Shown in pieces: positions 35,104 through 43,685 of a DNA stretch of 52,783 nt. The notes under the pieces were generated by a model that had not been told where the DNA came from, did not search any database, and worked only from the letters and a program-made list of their open reading frames with translations. Within the stretch, counting starts at the first letter, position 1; each line of letters opens with the position of its first letter. The stretch is taken from positions 1 to 52,783 of the forward strand of contig CALXTR010000011.1 of assembly GCA_944391475.1 (NCBI GenBank), given 5' to 3'. This DNA is from an uncultured Alphaproteobacteria bacterium (GTDB lineage: Bacteria; Pseudomonadota; Alphaproteobacteria; RF32; CAG-239). The position numbers and the translations under genes were made by a program.

Positions 35104-35778
35104 ATGAAAAAATTTTTACTCTTTTCACTCGTTGTTTTGGCAGTTTCTTCATGCCGAAGTGTCAGTTTTAATGATTTGCATAGTCAAAACGAGAATGTTA
35201 ACAAACTTCCGGCTTTAAGCGTGAATGTGGATAAAGAGAGCTTAAAAAATGCCTATCCGGTCCGCAAAGTCACAACCGGTAGCGGCACTGAGACTAATGA
35301 TGGAACGCTAAATTTTTATGGTTCAGTCAGTAGTTATAAGCAAGATAGCCGCGCCCGAGACGTGATAACGGTGATTAACTATGACGTCCGCAATAATATT
35401 GCTAATTCCACCGGCAAGTTGAAAGGCAAGTTTAATGTGCGGTTGAGCAATGTTAATAATGAGTATAATGCCGCTTATTATCCGCTCACAGCCCTCCAGA
35501 CAATAACTTTATATATCCCGAGTTTGTTGGGTGCCCCGATTGCCGAACAAAATTGCAGTGTTGAACTTGAGGTAGAGATACAAAACAACCACCAAGAAGT
35601 TGTTGCTTCTTATACCGAGGTCGGGCAGGGCAGTGCCAAGGTTGCCGCCTATTATGGCTATACCGGCGAGGAAGCCTCGCGCTATTGCACCATTCAGGCC
35701 ATTCAAAGCGCCATGGATAAGGTCAAGCTAAACATTGCGGAAGATTACGCCCGTATCAATAAAGCCTTGCAGAAATAG
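35104..35778 (+). CDS. Putative lipoprotein, unknown function
   Basis: 224 aa from ATG 35104, preceded by a weak GGA; the upstream TTG start is unlikely because the signal peptide begins at MKKFLLFSLVVLAVSSC, placing the acylated cysteine at 17. The mature protein has an acidic linker, then a domain with INYDVRNNIANSTGKLKGKF and paired cysteines (EQNCSVELEVEI and ASRYCTIQAI), consistent with a beta-rich periplasmic fold. The C-terminal helix carries MDKVKLNIAEDYARINKAL. No family is recognised. A hairpin follows. Confidence 0.75.
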   Translation: MKKFLLFSLVVLAVSSCRSVSFNDLHSQNENVNKLPALSVNVDKESLKNAYPVRKVTTGSGTETNDGTLNFYGSVSSYKQDSRARDVITVINYDVRNNIANSTGKLKGKFNVRLSNVNNEYNAAYYPLTALQTITLYIPSLLGAPIAEQNCSVELEVEIQNNHQEVVASYTEVGQGSAKVAAYYGYTGEEASRYCTIQAIQSAMDKVKLNIAEDYARINKALQK

Positions 35779-35792
35779 ATAATTGAACAAAT

Positions 35793-35818
35793 AGGCGATA
35801 GTCATTAGGCTATCGCCT
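35793..35818 (+). terminator. Hairpin after lipoprotein gene
   Basis: AGGCGATAG (35793-35801) pairs with CTATCGCCT (35810-35818) around an 8-nt loop. The U tract is poor, so terminator activity is uncertain. Confidence 0.45.
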
Positions 35819-35985
35819 GAGGTTAAAAATTTAGTTTGCGGTAGTAATCAAGTATTTGAACAGGTTTTTGAGCATTTAAGGCAAAATGGCGAGAAGATGT
35901 ATCAGCAAATTTACACCAATGCCAGCCAAACCGCTCGCATCCAAGCCGCCCAAACTGCGCGTTAGCAAGATAAAGGATTCGTAAG

Positions 35986-36594
35986 TTATTTATTTTTCCC
36001 TTGGTTAGCTACCATAGACATAACCCCGGTTTTAGCTCTTTCTTTGGCTTTGGTTGCCAATTGTTTAATTTCGGGGATTAACTCCGGATATTTGCCTTTT
36101 ACTTCTTTCATTATCTCTTTTTTGAGGTTGTCATCTTTTCCATATGCCAAAAGCCGAGATACATAAATTTTAACCTTGTGCAAATGCTCTTCAATCTCCT
36201 TCTGAGCTTTAGCATCAACTTTTACCACGCCGGATTTTTCTCCCGGAAGATGCCCGGTCAAACTAAAAAGTTTGCGTGCTGTGTTATCTTTTTTCTCGGC
36301 TTCTTTTAAGTTTTGTTGCAGCTCTTTTTGTTTTTTATGAGTTACAATTTCCTTAGCTACCCTAAATGTATCCATCGGGGTTGACCTAAAAAACTCTTTC
36401 CAATCTTCAAGCGACCAACTAAGTGGAGAAGTTGCCGCATCCATTGCCTCGTTATATTCTTTGAGTTCATTCCGTGCTTTTCTAACGGCTATTTTTTGCG
36501 GAGCCGAATGTGGATAGCCTGCTTTGGTTTTTAGTTCATTTCTCTTTCTTTGAATTTTTGCGATTTCTTCTGCTGCCCTTTGAGTTTTTTCCAT
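35986..36594 (-). CDS. Charged coiled-coil hypothetical protein
   Basis: 202 aa from ATG 36594 (a GTG three codons earlier shares the same GGTGG-rich upstream site). No signal peptide or TM. The sequence is Lys/Glu/Ala-rich and helical: TQRAAEEIAKIQRKRNELK at the N-terminus, QKELQQNLKEAEKKDNTAR in the middle and IKQLATKAKERAKTGVMS at the C-terminus. A single aromatic-rich patch (SWSLEDWKEFFRSTP, about 62-76) may be a binding site. Function unknown. Some similarity to filamentous effector or phage-tail-associated coiled coils is only compositional. Confidence 0.65.
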   Translation of the reverse strand: MEKTQRAAEEIAKIQRKRNELKTKAGYPHSAPQKIAVRKARNELKEYNEAMDAATSPLSWSLEDWKEFFRSTPMDTFRVAKEIVTHKKQKELQQNLKEAEKKDNTARKLFSLTGHLPGEKSGVVKVDAKAQKEIEEHLHKVKIYVSRLLAYGKDDNLKKEIMKEVKGKYPELIPEIKQLATKAKERAKTGVMSMVANQGKNK

Positions 36595-36710
36595 CACGTC
36601 CACCCTTATGAAATTTAAACTATATACATAATAGTAACAGATTTATTAGCTTTATGCAATTAATATGTGATTATCGATGATAATATTCTAGTGAAACACT
36701 ACTATAAACA

Positions 36711-36743
36711 GCAAAACCGCCGTAAGCATATGCTTACAGCGGT
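36711..36743 (-). terminator. Terminator for the lysozyme-like gene
   Basis: A nearly perfect 28-nt palindrome (36716-36743; ACCGC/GCGGT and GTAAGC/GCTTAC arms) followed on the minus strand by TTTT. It lies eight bases beyond the stop codon of the gene at 36751. Confidence 0.7.
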
Positions 36744-36750
36744 CTTTGTC

Positions 36751-37818
36751 TTACAAACCCAAGGCGGTTCTCGGCGTTGGGTTGGAGTGTTGGCTCAATT
36801 TGTGGTGAAGTTCCTCGCTCCACTTCAAATTGTTTTGATAACTTCCGCCTTCATACATTTCTTCCAAAGAAAGATTTTTGTATGAAAACATCGGTAAATC
36901 TAACAATTCCTCCATGAGGAGATTACCTCGCCACAAATTTTTCAAAACCCAAAGATATTTCTGCGCTTCCTCACCCAGCTGACGCTTCGTGCCGGATGCC
37001 TTGTGCAAAGCCATAAACTTATCAGCATCAAGTAGCTGACCTTGTTTAATGGCTTTCAGAAAATCTGAGGTTTCAAAACCATACTCTCCATTACGCATGG
37101 CAAACAGAATAACTGTTACCAATTGTTGCTTGGAGAGGCTCACTCCGTTGAGGTTCTCAGCCACCAAACCACGCCAGTTGCGAGCAATGATTTTGACAGC
37201 TTCGTCATACGTCTTGCCGGAAAAATCCGATGCTTTCACCGGTTTGCCATCAACATATTTGAGCCCTACCAGAGCTCGGTTGATGCGGTCGCTTGATCGT
37301 TGAACGCCGTCAAGATAAGCGCGAGACGTAACCACATAATCAAATGTTTTATCAAATTCATTGATGAAAGCATCAGATTCTTCAATGGTTATTTGTTCGT
37401 TCTCAATCACTGTATCTTGGCTTTGTCCGCAGCTCTTAAATCCGAAGAAACACAATGCCAACAGTGCCAATATCGCTAGTATCATCAGCAAATATCGCCC
37501 GAATTTCGGACTAACTTGCGGTTTTGATATTGATATATTGTGCCAGTTGATTTTGCTTAATCCCCAGATTAGGAGTGCCAGCAAGGCAAGTCCTAACAAC
37601 CACAGCCACTGCTGCGACAACCAATAAATGCCTGCTCCCACTAAAGAAAACAGACCAATGATTAGCTGCAATAGCCAGTAGCCAACGAAACATACGGCTA
37701 TAAAGGCAGCGACTGCCAAGACCACCAACGCGATGGTCTTTAAATTAACACGGACGGTTAATTCAAAATTATACCACCGATTGTTAATTTTTCTCAGCTG
37801 AAAAATGGGTGCTCCCAT
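36751..37818 (-). CDS. Membrane-anchored protein with divergent GH24 lysozyme-like domain
   Basis: 355 aa from ATG 37818 (GTG 37833 possible; weak ribosome binding site). Three hydrophobic helices at the N-terminus (about 27-67, 72-90, 107-127) are followed by a soluble domain of about 210 aa. Its core SLSKQQLVTVILFAMRNGEYGF and SDFLKAIKQGQL, then TKRQLGEEAQKYLW, follows the later part of GH24 phage-type lysozymes (Q-x-x-A...NG...F...I..G...R...E..LW). The usual catalytic-Glu element EGxxLxAYxDxxG is not recognisable, so peptidoglycan cleavage is doubtful. It may bind the wall or be a degenerate relative. Monocistronic. Confidence 0.6.
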   Translation of the reverse strand: MGAPIFQLRKINNRWYNFELTVRVNLKTIALVVLAVAAFIAVCFVGYWLLQLIIGLFSLVGAGIYWLSQQWLWLLGLALLALLIWGLSKINWHNISISKPQVSPKFGRYLLMILAILALLALCFFGFKSCGQSQDTVIENEQITIEESDAFINEFDKTFDYVVTSRAYLDGVQRSSDRINRALVGLKYVDGKPVKASDFSGKTYDEAVKIIARNWRGLVAENLNGVSLSKQQLVTVILFAMRNGEYGFETSDFLKAIKQGQLLDADKFMALHKASGTKRQLGEEAQKYLWVLKNLWRGNLLMEELLDLPMFSYKNLSLEEMYEGGSYQNNLKWSEELHHKLSQHSNPTPRTALGL

Positions 37819-38053
37819 AATAAAAATTGCCACGCGTCTTTCAATCAGGTCGCCCTGAAATACTCACCGATATACGTAGCCTTAAAATAGTTAATTAATA
37901 ATTTGTCATTTTGTACATAATATCACATTTTTTATGTCTAATCAAGTATAATTTTTATATTGGTACTATTTGCACATCATATGGACATAACCACAAAATA
38001 CTTGACTTTGAGATTACATTTCTAGAATTGTTGAAATGATGAGGGAATTTAAT

Positions 38054-38359
38054 ATGACCAATAATTTAACCGATATTGCTGCTGTGTTTGATGCTTTGAG
38101 CAACGAAACCAGATTACAAATTTTTCGTATTTTGGTGGAACATAGCAAAGAAGGTATTACACCAACCGAAATTTCTTCTTTAATGAATGATTTTCCGAGA
38201 AATACATTATCTTTCCATTTAAGCTTGATGACAAATGTCGGACTTTGTTCTGCGCAAAGGCAAGGCAAACAAATTTTTTATAAACCAAATTGTCAGCAAA
38301 TTAGAGAAATAACCAAGTTCCTATTAACCGATTGCTGTGATGGAGGTTGTGTATGTTAG
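38054..38359 (+). CDS. arsR: ArsR-family metal/metalloid-responsive repressor
   Basis: 101 aa from ATG 38054 (GAGGG eight bases upstream). Winged helix-turn-helix of the ArsR/SmtB type: AVFDALSNETRLQIFRIL, TEISSLMNDFPRNTLSFHL (recognition region) and SAQRQGKQIFYKPN wing. The C-terminus LLTDCCDGGCVC is cysteine-rich and could bind arsenite or another soft metal. Normally this type of repressor controls a permease and a redox-disulphide protein; here those downstream genes are only remnants, so the repressor may have nothing left to regulate locally except itself. Confidence 0.88.
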   Translation: MTNNLTDIAAVFDALSNETRLQIFRILVEHSKEGITPTEISSLMNDFPRNTLSFHLSLMTNVGLCSAQRQGKQIFYKPNCQQIREITKFLLTDCCDGGCVC

Positions 38360-38549
38360 ATATCTTCACACATTTAGCCGAATTGAAAAAGTGGAGGATA
38401 TTGCAGAAATTATTTCTTATGGTGTAATGTCCACTCCGGCGGTGATGATTGATAATCAAGTTGCCTTTGTAGGCGGAGTTCCATCAAAAGAGCAAGTCGA
38501 AAGCTGGTTTGCTCCATCAACATGCTCTTGTGGTTGTTGTTGTAAATAG
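38353..38549 (+). pseudogene. Fused remnants of a permease and a thioredoxin-like gene
   Basis: Two gene ends are joined. ATG 38353 opens MLDIFTHLAE, the start of the permease that usually follows this arsR, but after about ten residues it loses homology and stops at 38427. In another frame, from about 38390, the DNA encodes KVEDIAEIISYGVMSTPAVM and then VAFVGGVPSKEQVESW, the C-terminal half of a small redox-active disulphide protein, ending in SCGCCCK. The N-terminal CxxC half and nearly all of the permease are gone. One internal deletion explains it. A longer frame read from 38337 is a by-product. Confidence 0.7.
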
Positions 38550-38556
38550 AAATAGT

Positions 38557-38593
38557 AAAAAACGGCTCAGGTGTCTTGCTTCAGCCGTTTTTT
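38557..38593 (+). terminator. Bidirectional terminator
   Basis: AAAAAACGGCT (38557-38567) pairs with AGCCGTTTTTT (38583-38593). It serves the arsR remnant on one strand and the autotransporter on the other. Confidence 0.88.
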
Positions 38594-38610
38594 GTTGTTT
38601 ATCAATGTGG

Positions 38611-41600
38611 TTAAAAATTATATTTAATTCCGATTGTTCCGCCGAGATTATAGAAATCTTGCCCAAATTGGTAAAATCCTTCTACAAACAGGTCTAGATT
38701 ATCGTTTCTCTCGGTAGTTAAGCGCAATGCAATATCTCCAATATCGCGAGGTGCATCAGCGCCGTTGGCATTAAACAATTCTTGTTGTGCCAAGAAATAA
38801 GCACTTACCGCCCCGTTAGTATCGCCAAGCTCATGATACCAACGCAAATGCATTTCAGGTTTCAAGCGGAAACTCTCGCTTAGTTTATATTCTTTTTTAA
38901 TTTTCAAACCCAGCATACTTTTGAAAGATGTATAATCTTCTGAGGAGATATGCATATTCATCGGTCCATTACCGGTTTCTTCATAAGTATCGGTTTTTAC
39001 GTGAGCGGCAAATAAGCCCGCCATTGGCTGCAGCATAAAGCTGTCGCTTAAATGGAAGCGGTATCCGGCACTCACATGCGCAGAAATTTCATCAGAATCA
39101 TATTTAGATTTAGCCATATACACATTATTGTTAAAACTATATTTCCGATTGTTGCGAATTTTGTGTTTAGCTGTTCCCGCTGCCACATCAACGCGCCAAT
39201 TATCATTGGTATAATTGATATACGCAAATGGGCGATAAGTATCAGAGTTAGAATAACTACCATGCTCGTCCGTATAATCGGTGTTGTTTTGTAAATAAGC
39301 AAAACCAAGCCCACCTTTTATTGTTGGTGTGAAATTGTGTTCAATATAGCCGATTCCACCATGATAATCGGAGCGATATCCGGCATGATTAATGTCTTCT
39401 TTTTGGTGGGCATGACCAACCACGGGCATAAAGGCCAGATGAGTGTGTTTTTCTATCTCATCACCTGAAGACATACCATTAGGCAAGCTTGATTTCATGT
39501 TACGATTAACAAACAATTCATATACCCTATGCGCTCCAGCCACAATATTATTATGGTTTGATGTAGTAAGATCGGTAGAAGAAGCAAAATTGCTCGGAGC
39601 CACTTTATTAAACACAATATATCCGTCGTTTCCCTCATTCATCATTGAATAGTTGGCAAACGGGGTATCGGTTTGTAAAATATAGTTATCAAGTTGAGTT
39701 TTAATTTCGTCTTCTTCCATACCAAGTGCGGTCACCAACTTAAACTGTTGACCATCGGTAAAAGCGGTTGTGTCGTTATTGGTATTTACAAACAAAACCG
39801 CACCTGGTTCAATCGTGACCTCATTTTGCGCCGTAATTGTGCTCATTACGCTTTTGTCTTTATCCATAAAGGTGACCCAGGTTGTTCCGCTTTCTTGGGT
39901 ATAGTTGTTCACATTCATAGAGCCACCGATAACACCGGCATTTTGGTTATAGACATTCATACTGGGAGCATTAATGGCATAAGAATCTAACCGTGGGATA
40001 GTGAAATCAGTCGGGTCAACGGCAATTACCAATCCGGTGTTGTAGAGATTTAGTTCATTACTATCCTGATTATTATTAGCAAGTCGTAATTTGTTTTCTT
40101 CTCCAATGGTTGTTCCATACGACCACATGGTACCCGAGTTGGTGATTTGCCCTCTGACATCATCACCGCTAAGTTTTAATACCATATCCCCACCATTAAT
40201 CACACCGCTATTGTCAAAATTGATATAATCTTGCACGCTAAAGGTATAATCTGAGGTGTTTTCAAATTTTCCGCTATTGGTCAAATACAGCTCTCTGGTA
40301 TCAATATGATTAGAGGTAATTTCAGCTCCGGTTTGGTTAGTGAGGTGTAATGCGCTGTTCATTACCGATATATCCCCGCTGATTTGGGCATTATTGGTTA
40401 AATCAAATCGAGTTACGAGATTGGTATCGCTATCCGCAAGTATTAAATTATCGCTGATATCGGCGGCCAAATTGCTGTTGTTGGTAAAGTCCATATAGCC
40501 TTCATTCCCCAGCTCAATTTGTCCGTTGATATTAGCACTGTTGTCTAAAGATAACTGGCTTGCGGTAATGTCGGTATTATTATTCTGCAAACTTAGGTCA
40601 TTAAAGTTGCCGCTGAGCGTGGTAATAGAGGTACCATCACTAGCATTGGTGAAATCTAAATTACCATCACCGGCCGTCCCGATAATATTGTTATCCCAAT
40701 CTGCCGAATTGTTGTTGATAATGGTTCTGGCACTATTTAAGAACAAATTGCCGGAGACCTCAGCACTATTGTTGAAAGTAATTTCTCCTTCTGACACCAA
40801 TTCATTGTTTCCAGATAATGTTCCGTCATTATTAATGGTGAAAGCTGAGATATTGCTGGCTAACTGCCAATTAGAGATATTTCCCTGATTTTCAAGCGAA
40901 GCTAAGCCCCCATTAACCACAAATTGCCCGCTGATATTTCCGGTTTCGGTGTTACTAAGGGTAATGGTGCTATCATCGCTACCTGCAAAATTGGTTATTC
41001 CTGAGAATTCCCCGGAATTTTGAATATCCAAATTTCCATCATTATTATTAAAGGAGACGTTACTAACCTGTCCGTTATTATTCAAAGCCAAGCCACTTTG
41101 CTGGTTAGTAATGTTTAAATCTTGGAATAATCCGTTGTTCTCAAAATTGCTTAATCCAGAAACAATCTCCAAACTTCCGGTTACTAAACCGTTAACTTGG
41201 TTAGCTAAGCTCATGCTGCCGCCATTTGAGGCGCTTAAAGATGTATTACCGTTTATAGTGCCTGAATTGTTAATATTAAATACGCCGACGTTAGAACTAA
41301 ACTGATTGTCAGTAAGTGTACCTCCGTTATTATCTAGATTTAATGTTCCGTTGGTTAAACTAAGTGATTTGCTAATAACTCCGTTGGAATTATTAGTAAT
41401 GTTAATCGTTTTATTTCCTTGATTAATAAATTCGGAGGCATGAATTGTGCCACTATTATTAATATTTAGTTCATTTTGCTCATTTTTAATTTGAGCATTA
41501 ACAATATTTCCTCCGGTATTATTATTAATGCTCATACCATGATTTAGTGTAAGAGATTCCTTGATTTGTCCGGTATTGGTTAATACGCCGGAGTTTTGAC

Positions 41601-42747
41601 TGCTAATGCTGGTGCTCTGGTCGGTAGAATTATTGATATTTCCGCTATTTATAATGTTGACCGTCACGCCCGAATAATTTCCACTCATATTACCGCTATT
41701 ATTAAGAGCAATATTTTTATTAGTGCTAATTCCGTTGATGTTTCCCTGATTAATAGCATCAACATTAGCATCAGAAATAAATTGTTGAGTTACGTTGCCA
41801 GTGTTTGCGACATTTAAGTTTAGAGTAGAATTTTTGTAGGAATGGATAGTTTTGCCATTGGTATTTAGTGTACCGCTTACTTTCCAAATATCTGCATAAT
41901 AACTCTTTCCATTGAGGGCCACTTGGCTAGTAACGTCTACATCCACATAATCAAAATCCTTAAAGCCACCATTGTAAGTAGCATTCACATTGTTAAATTG
42001 TAGTTGCGACATTCCGGTAATATTAGAGCCAAAGATAATTCCCGATTGATTGTTGTTTCCCTCAACAAAACTCGTGATAAAACTGTTGGTGTTGTTCAAA
42101 TTTTTTAATGTCACGGTAGCATTATTGCTTTTGTTTTTAGTATTGGGATCAGAAACTCCGGCATGGATAGTTCCGATTCCTTGTCCGCCGCAATCGCCAT
42201 CATCACCATCGTCGCCATCGCTAAGAGTATTGTTATTGTTACTAGCTTTGAACGTTCCTCCGGTAATGGTAATCACATTGTTATCAGCCCCGGCGCCGCC
42301 TTCAATATTTCCGCCAAATGTACCACCTGATATATTCACCAGATTATGACTTCTGCGCTCTGTTCCATTATAATTGCCTTCATCAGATGTAGCTAAGACA
42401 TCTCCTTCAATCACCCCGCCGCTAATGTTGATAGTATTTTTCTGAGTAATGTTGGCTCCATTCCTCACTCTTGATAAACCAATAATATTTCCCTCAGCGG
42501 TTTTACCAGAAAAAGAAAGTGTTTGATTGGTAACATTTTTATTTTGGGTCCCGATTAAATCTTTTTTAAATGTAGCCGTACTTGATGTAATAGATAAATT
42601 ATCAAAGCTACTCTCGCTCACATTATCTGAAGCGATGTAAATCGAATTTTGATTTCCGGTTATATTAATGCTGCCATCAGCAGCTAGTGCCTGATTACTA
42701 ATTGCTGACAAAGCCAAAGCAGATACCGAATACATAGCCCATTTCAT
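38611..42747 (-). CDS. Autotransporter with Asn-rich repeat passenger and C-terminal beta-barrel
   Basis: 1378 aa. Signal peptide cleaved near NQALA (about 22); GGGGAG upstream supports the ATG. The passenger (about 23-1080) is a long Asn/Ser/Gly-rich array of degenerate beta-helix turns of about 20 residues, such as NINNSGTINGNTSL and LSLTNGTLNLDNNGG, predicting an extended beta-solenoid. An acidic DGDDGDDGD stretch near 175 is notable. The C-terminal ~280 residues form the membrane barrel: HLAFMPVVGHAH, GGIGYIEHNF, YRPFAYINYTND, and the terminal aromatic IGIKYNF. It is a type Va surface protein, probably an adhesin; no protease motif is seen. Confidence 0.92.
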   Translation of the reverse strand: MKWAMYSVSALALSAISNQALAADGSINITGNQNSIYIASDNVSESSFDNLSITSSTATFKKDLIGTQNKNVTNQTLSFSGKTAEGNIIGLSRVRNGANITQKNTINISGGVIEGDVLATSDEGNYNGTERRSHNLVNISGGTFGGNIEGGAGADNNVITITGGTFKASNNNNTLSDGDDGDDGDCGGQGIGTIHAGVSDPNTKNKSNNATVTLKNLNNTNSFITSFVEGNNNQSGIIFGSNITGMSQLQFNNVNATYNGGFKDFDYVDVDVTSQVALNGKSYYADIWKVSGTLNTNGKTIHSYKNSTLNLNVANTGNVTQQFISDANVDAINQGNINGISTNKNIALNNSGNMSGNYSGVTVNIINSGNINNSTDQSTSISSQNSGVLTNTGQIKESLTLNHGMSINNNTGGNIVNAQIKNEQNELNINNSGTIHASEFINQGNKTINITNNSNGVISKSLSLTNGTLNLDNNGGTLTDNQFSSNVGVFNINNSGTINGNTSLSASNGGSMSLANQVNGLVTGSLEIVSGLSNFENNGLFQDLNITNQQSGLALNNNGQVSNVSFNNNDGNLDIQNSGEFSGITNFAGSDDSTITLSNTETGNISGQFVVNGGLASLENQGNISNWQLASNISAFTINNDGTLSGNNELVSEGEITFNNSAEVSGNLFLNSARTIINNNSADWDNNIIGTAGDGNLDFTNASDGTSITTLSGNFNDLSLQNNNTDITASQLSLDNSANINGQIELGNEGYMDFTNNSNLAADISDNLILADSDTNLVTRFDLTNNAQISGDISVMNSALHLTNQTGAEITSNHIDTRELYLTNSGKFENTSDYTFSVQDYINFDNSGVINGGDMVLKLSGDDVRGQITNSGTMWSYGTTIGEENKLRLANNNQDSNELNLYNTGLVIAVDPTDFTIPRLDSYAINAPSMNVYNQNAGVIGGSMNVNNYTQESGTTWVTFMDKDKSVMSTITAQNEVTIEPGAVLFVNTNNDTTAFTDGQQFKLVTALGMEEDEIKTQLDNYILQTDTPFANYSMMNEGNDGYIVFNKVAPSNFASSTDLTTSNHNNIVAGAHRVYELFVNRNMKSSLPNGMSSGDEIEKHTHLAFMPVVGHAHQKEDINHAGYRSDYHGGIGYIEHNFTPTIKGGLGFAYLQNNTDYTDEHGSYSNSDTYRPFAYINYTNDNWRVDVAAGTAKHKIRNNRKYSFNNNVYMAKSKYDSDEISAHVSAGYRFHLSDSFMLQPMAGLFAAHVKTDTYEETGNGPMNMHISSEDYTSFKSMLGLKIKKEYKLSESFRLKPEMHLRWYHELGDTNGAVSAYFLAQQELFNANGADAPRDIGDIALRLTTERNDNLDLFVEGFYQFGQDFYNLGGTIGIKYNF

Positions 42748-42779
42748 TTTCTAGCTCCCCATGTTGAAATTTTTCCCCA

Positions 42780-42808
42780 AATGTATTATTTGAGCCACTC
42801 TTTATCAA
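42780..42808 (-). promoter_or_regulatory. Candidate autotransporter promoter
   Basis: On the minus strand TTGATA (42803-42808) and TACATT (42780-42785) are 17 bp apart, about 33 bases before the ATG. Prediction only. Confidence 0.4.
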
Positions 42809-42996
42809 TGTTCGGGATATGTATAAAAATGTATTAAATCAATGTGTTATATTAGTATTACTTAAGGGGTAAATTCTAAAACTTATATATATATACAAAA
42901 CCGGTTATTTTATAAAACAGGTGATTGTGTATTATGGTTATGTTCTAAGAATAAATTTGTACGATAATTCAGTTTTAAGACTTAAGTATATATGTA
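42809..42996 (+). other. AT-rich spacer, no gene
   Basis: Very AT-rich with a short TA dinucleotide run (about 42880-42896). I see no coding potential. It separates the autotransporter from the tRNA-Leu-derived repeats. Confidence 0.5.
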
Positions 42997-43216
42997 GCGC
43001 AACAAAAAAGCACCCCGCAGGGTGCAAATATTTAAGATTGGTGCGCTAGGCTGGAGTAGAAAAACAATTTGGTAAATTGTTTTTCGCCGACAGGCGAAGT
43101 TTTGTTAGAGAGCAAGGGAGAGAAGCGACCGCGGCGACTGTTACAAAACGAGTGACCGCAGCGAGTTAGAGTAAAGATTACTCTTACGAGCCAGAGGAAT
43201 TTTAATTCCGGCATAA
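42997..43216 (+). repeat. Tandem repeat unit A with tRNA-Leu 3' end and terminator
   Basis: A 220-bp unit about 97% identical to unit B. On the minus strand it contains the last 15 nt of tRNA-Leu including CCA (43039-43053) and a degraded T-arm start. That piece is followed by a terminator (43004-43025; stem GCACCC/GGGTGC, A/T tract of six). The remainder holds three small dyads, including GGAATTTTAATTCC and AAACAATTT/AAATTGTTT. The open frames across it (about 60-85 aa) have no ribosome binding sites and are not genes. Confidence 0.85.
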
Positions 43217-43438
43217 GTGCAACAAAAAAAGCACCCCGCAGGGTGCAAATATTTAAGATTGGTGCGCTAGGCTGGAGTAGAAAAACAATTTGGGAAATTG
43301 TTTTTCGCCGACAGGCGAAGTTTTGTTAGAGAGCAAGGGAGAGAAACGACCGCGGCGATGGTTACAAAACGAGTGACCGCAGCGAGTTAGAGTAAAGATT
43401 ACTCTTACGAGCCAGAGGAATTTTAATTCCGGCCATAA
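43217..43438 (+). repeat. Tandem repeat unit B with tRNA-Leu 3' end and terminator
   Basis: A 222-bp copy of unit A with only a handful of changes. The tRNA-Leu 3' end lies at 43260-43274 and the terminator at 43224-43246. The tRNA-end spacing A to B and B to C is 221 bp in both cases. Confidence 0.85.
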
Positions 43439-43480
43439 GCGCAACAAAAAAGCACCCCGCAGGGTGCAAATATTTAAGAT
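43439..43480 (+). repeat. Partial third repeat unit leading into tRNA-Leu
   Basis: Begins like A and B (GCGCAAC, A tract, terminator stem at 43452-43467, then the ATATTTAAGAT spacer). At the tRNA-Leu end it continues as genuine tRNA rather than repeat. It is probably the parent sequence from which the two upstream units derive. Confidence 0.8.
43446..43467 (-). terminator. tRNA-Leu terminator (third copy)
   Basis: GCACCC/GGGTGC stem with a CGCA loop and six Ts on the minus strand, 14 bases beyond the tRNA-Leu CCA end. Confidence 0.8.
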
Positions 43481-43541
43481 TGGTGCGCTAGGCCGGAATC
43501 GAACCGGCACGGGATTGCTCCCAACAGATTTTAAGTCTGAT
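43481..43541 (-). pseudogene. 3' part of tRNA-Leu (UAA), integration-site half (attL)
   Basis: On the minus strand this reads as tRNA-Leu from the anticodon stem to the CCA end: anticodon loop CTTAAAA (anticodon TAA at 43531-43533), a class II variable arm GGGA/TCCC, T arm GCCGG/CCGGC with TTCGATT loop, and the acceptor 3' strand CTAGCGC plus ACCA. The acceptor 5' strand and D arm are absent: upstream DNA is AT-rich and does not pair, and the anticodon stem fails at its outermost pair (T27/T43). The integrase gene follows at once. This is the displaced 3' fragment expected when an element integrates at a tRNA; the complete tRNA should lie at the far end, outside the window. Confidence 0.85.
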
Positions 43542-43685
43542 TCCTTTAAGATTCTTTGTCATAATCTAAAATAATAAAATAGTTGATTTATAATAACTTG
43601 TAAATATAATAAGGTAAAAATAGGTAAGCTGAAATTATATAAAATAGCTTCTAATGGTGGGACTATAGTGGGATAGAGATTGATA

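Noticed and set aside
35793..35970. Open stretch of about 58 codons on the plus strand ending at 35970 (contains VFEQVFEHLRQNGEKMYQQ)
   Set aside because: Reads like protein but has no start codon except an internal ATG leaving 22 residues, no ribosome binding site, and overlaps a hairpin; possibly a gene remnant but not supportable.
38337..38549. 70-aa protein starting at 38337
   Set aside because: Its first 15-18 residues are out-of-frame readings of arsR and permease DNA; only the second half is a recognisable gene fragment, so it is annotated as a remnant.
40526..42349. Several plus-strand frames opposite the autotransporter
   Set aside because: Shadows of the Asn-rich repeat coding strand; no ribosome binding sites and biased Leu/Val composition mirroring the repeats.
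42997..43480. CRISPR-like array
   Set aside because: Repeats of about 221 bp without short spacers and no cas genes; they are tandem tRNA-flanking duplications.
43032..43510. Minus-strand frames of 60 and 85 aa across the repeat units
   Set aside because: They translate the tRNA-Leu 3' end, its terminator and the repeat body, are near-identical because the DNA is duplicated, and have no ribosome binding sites.
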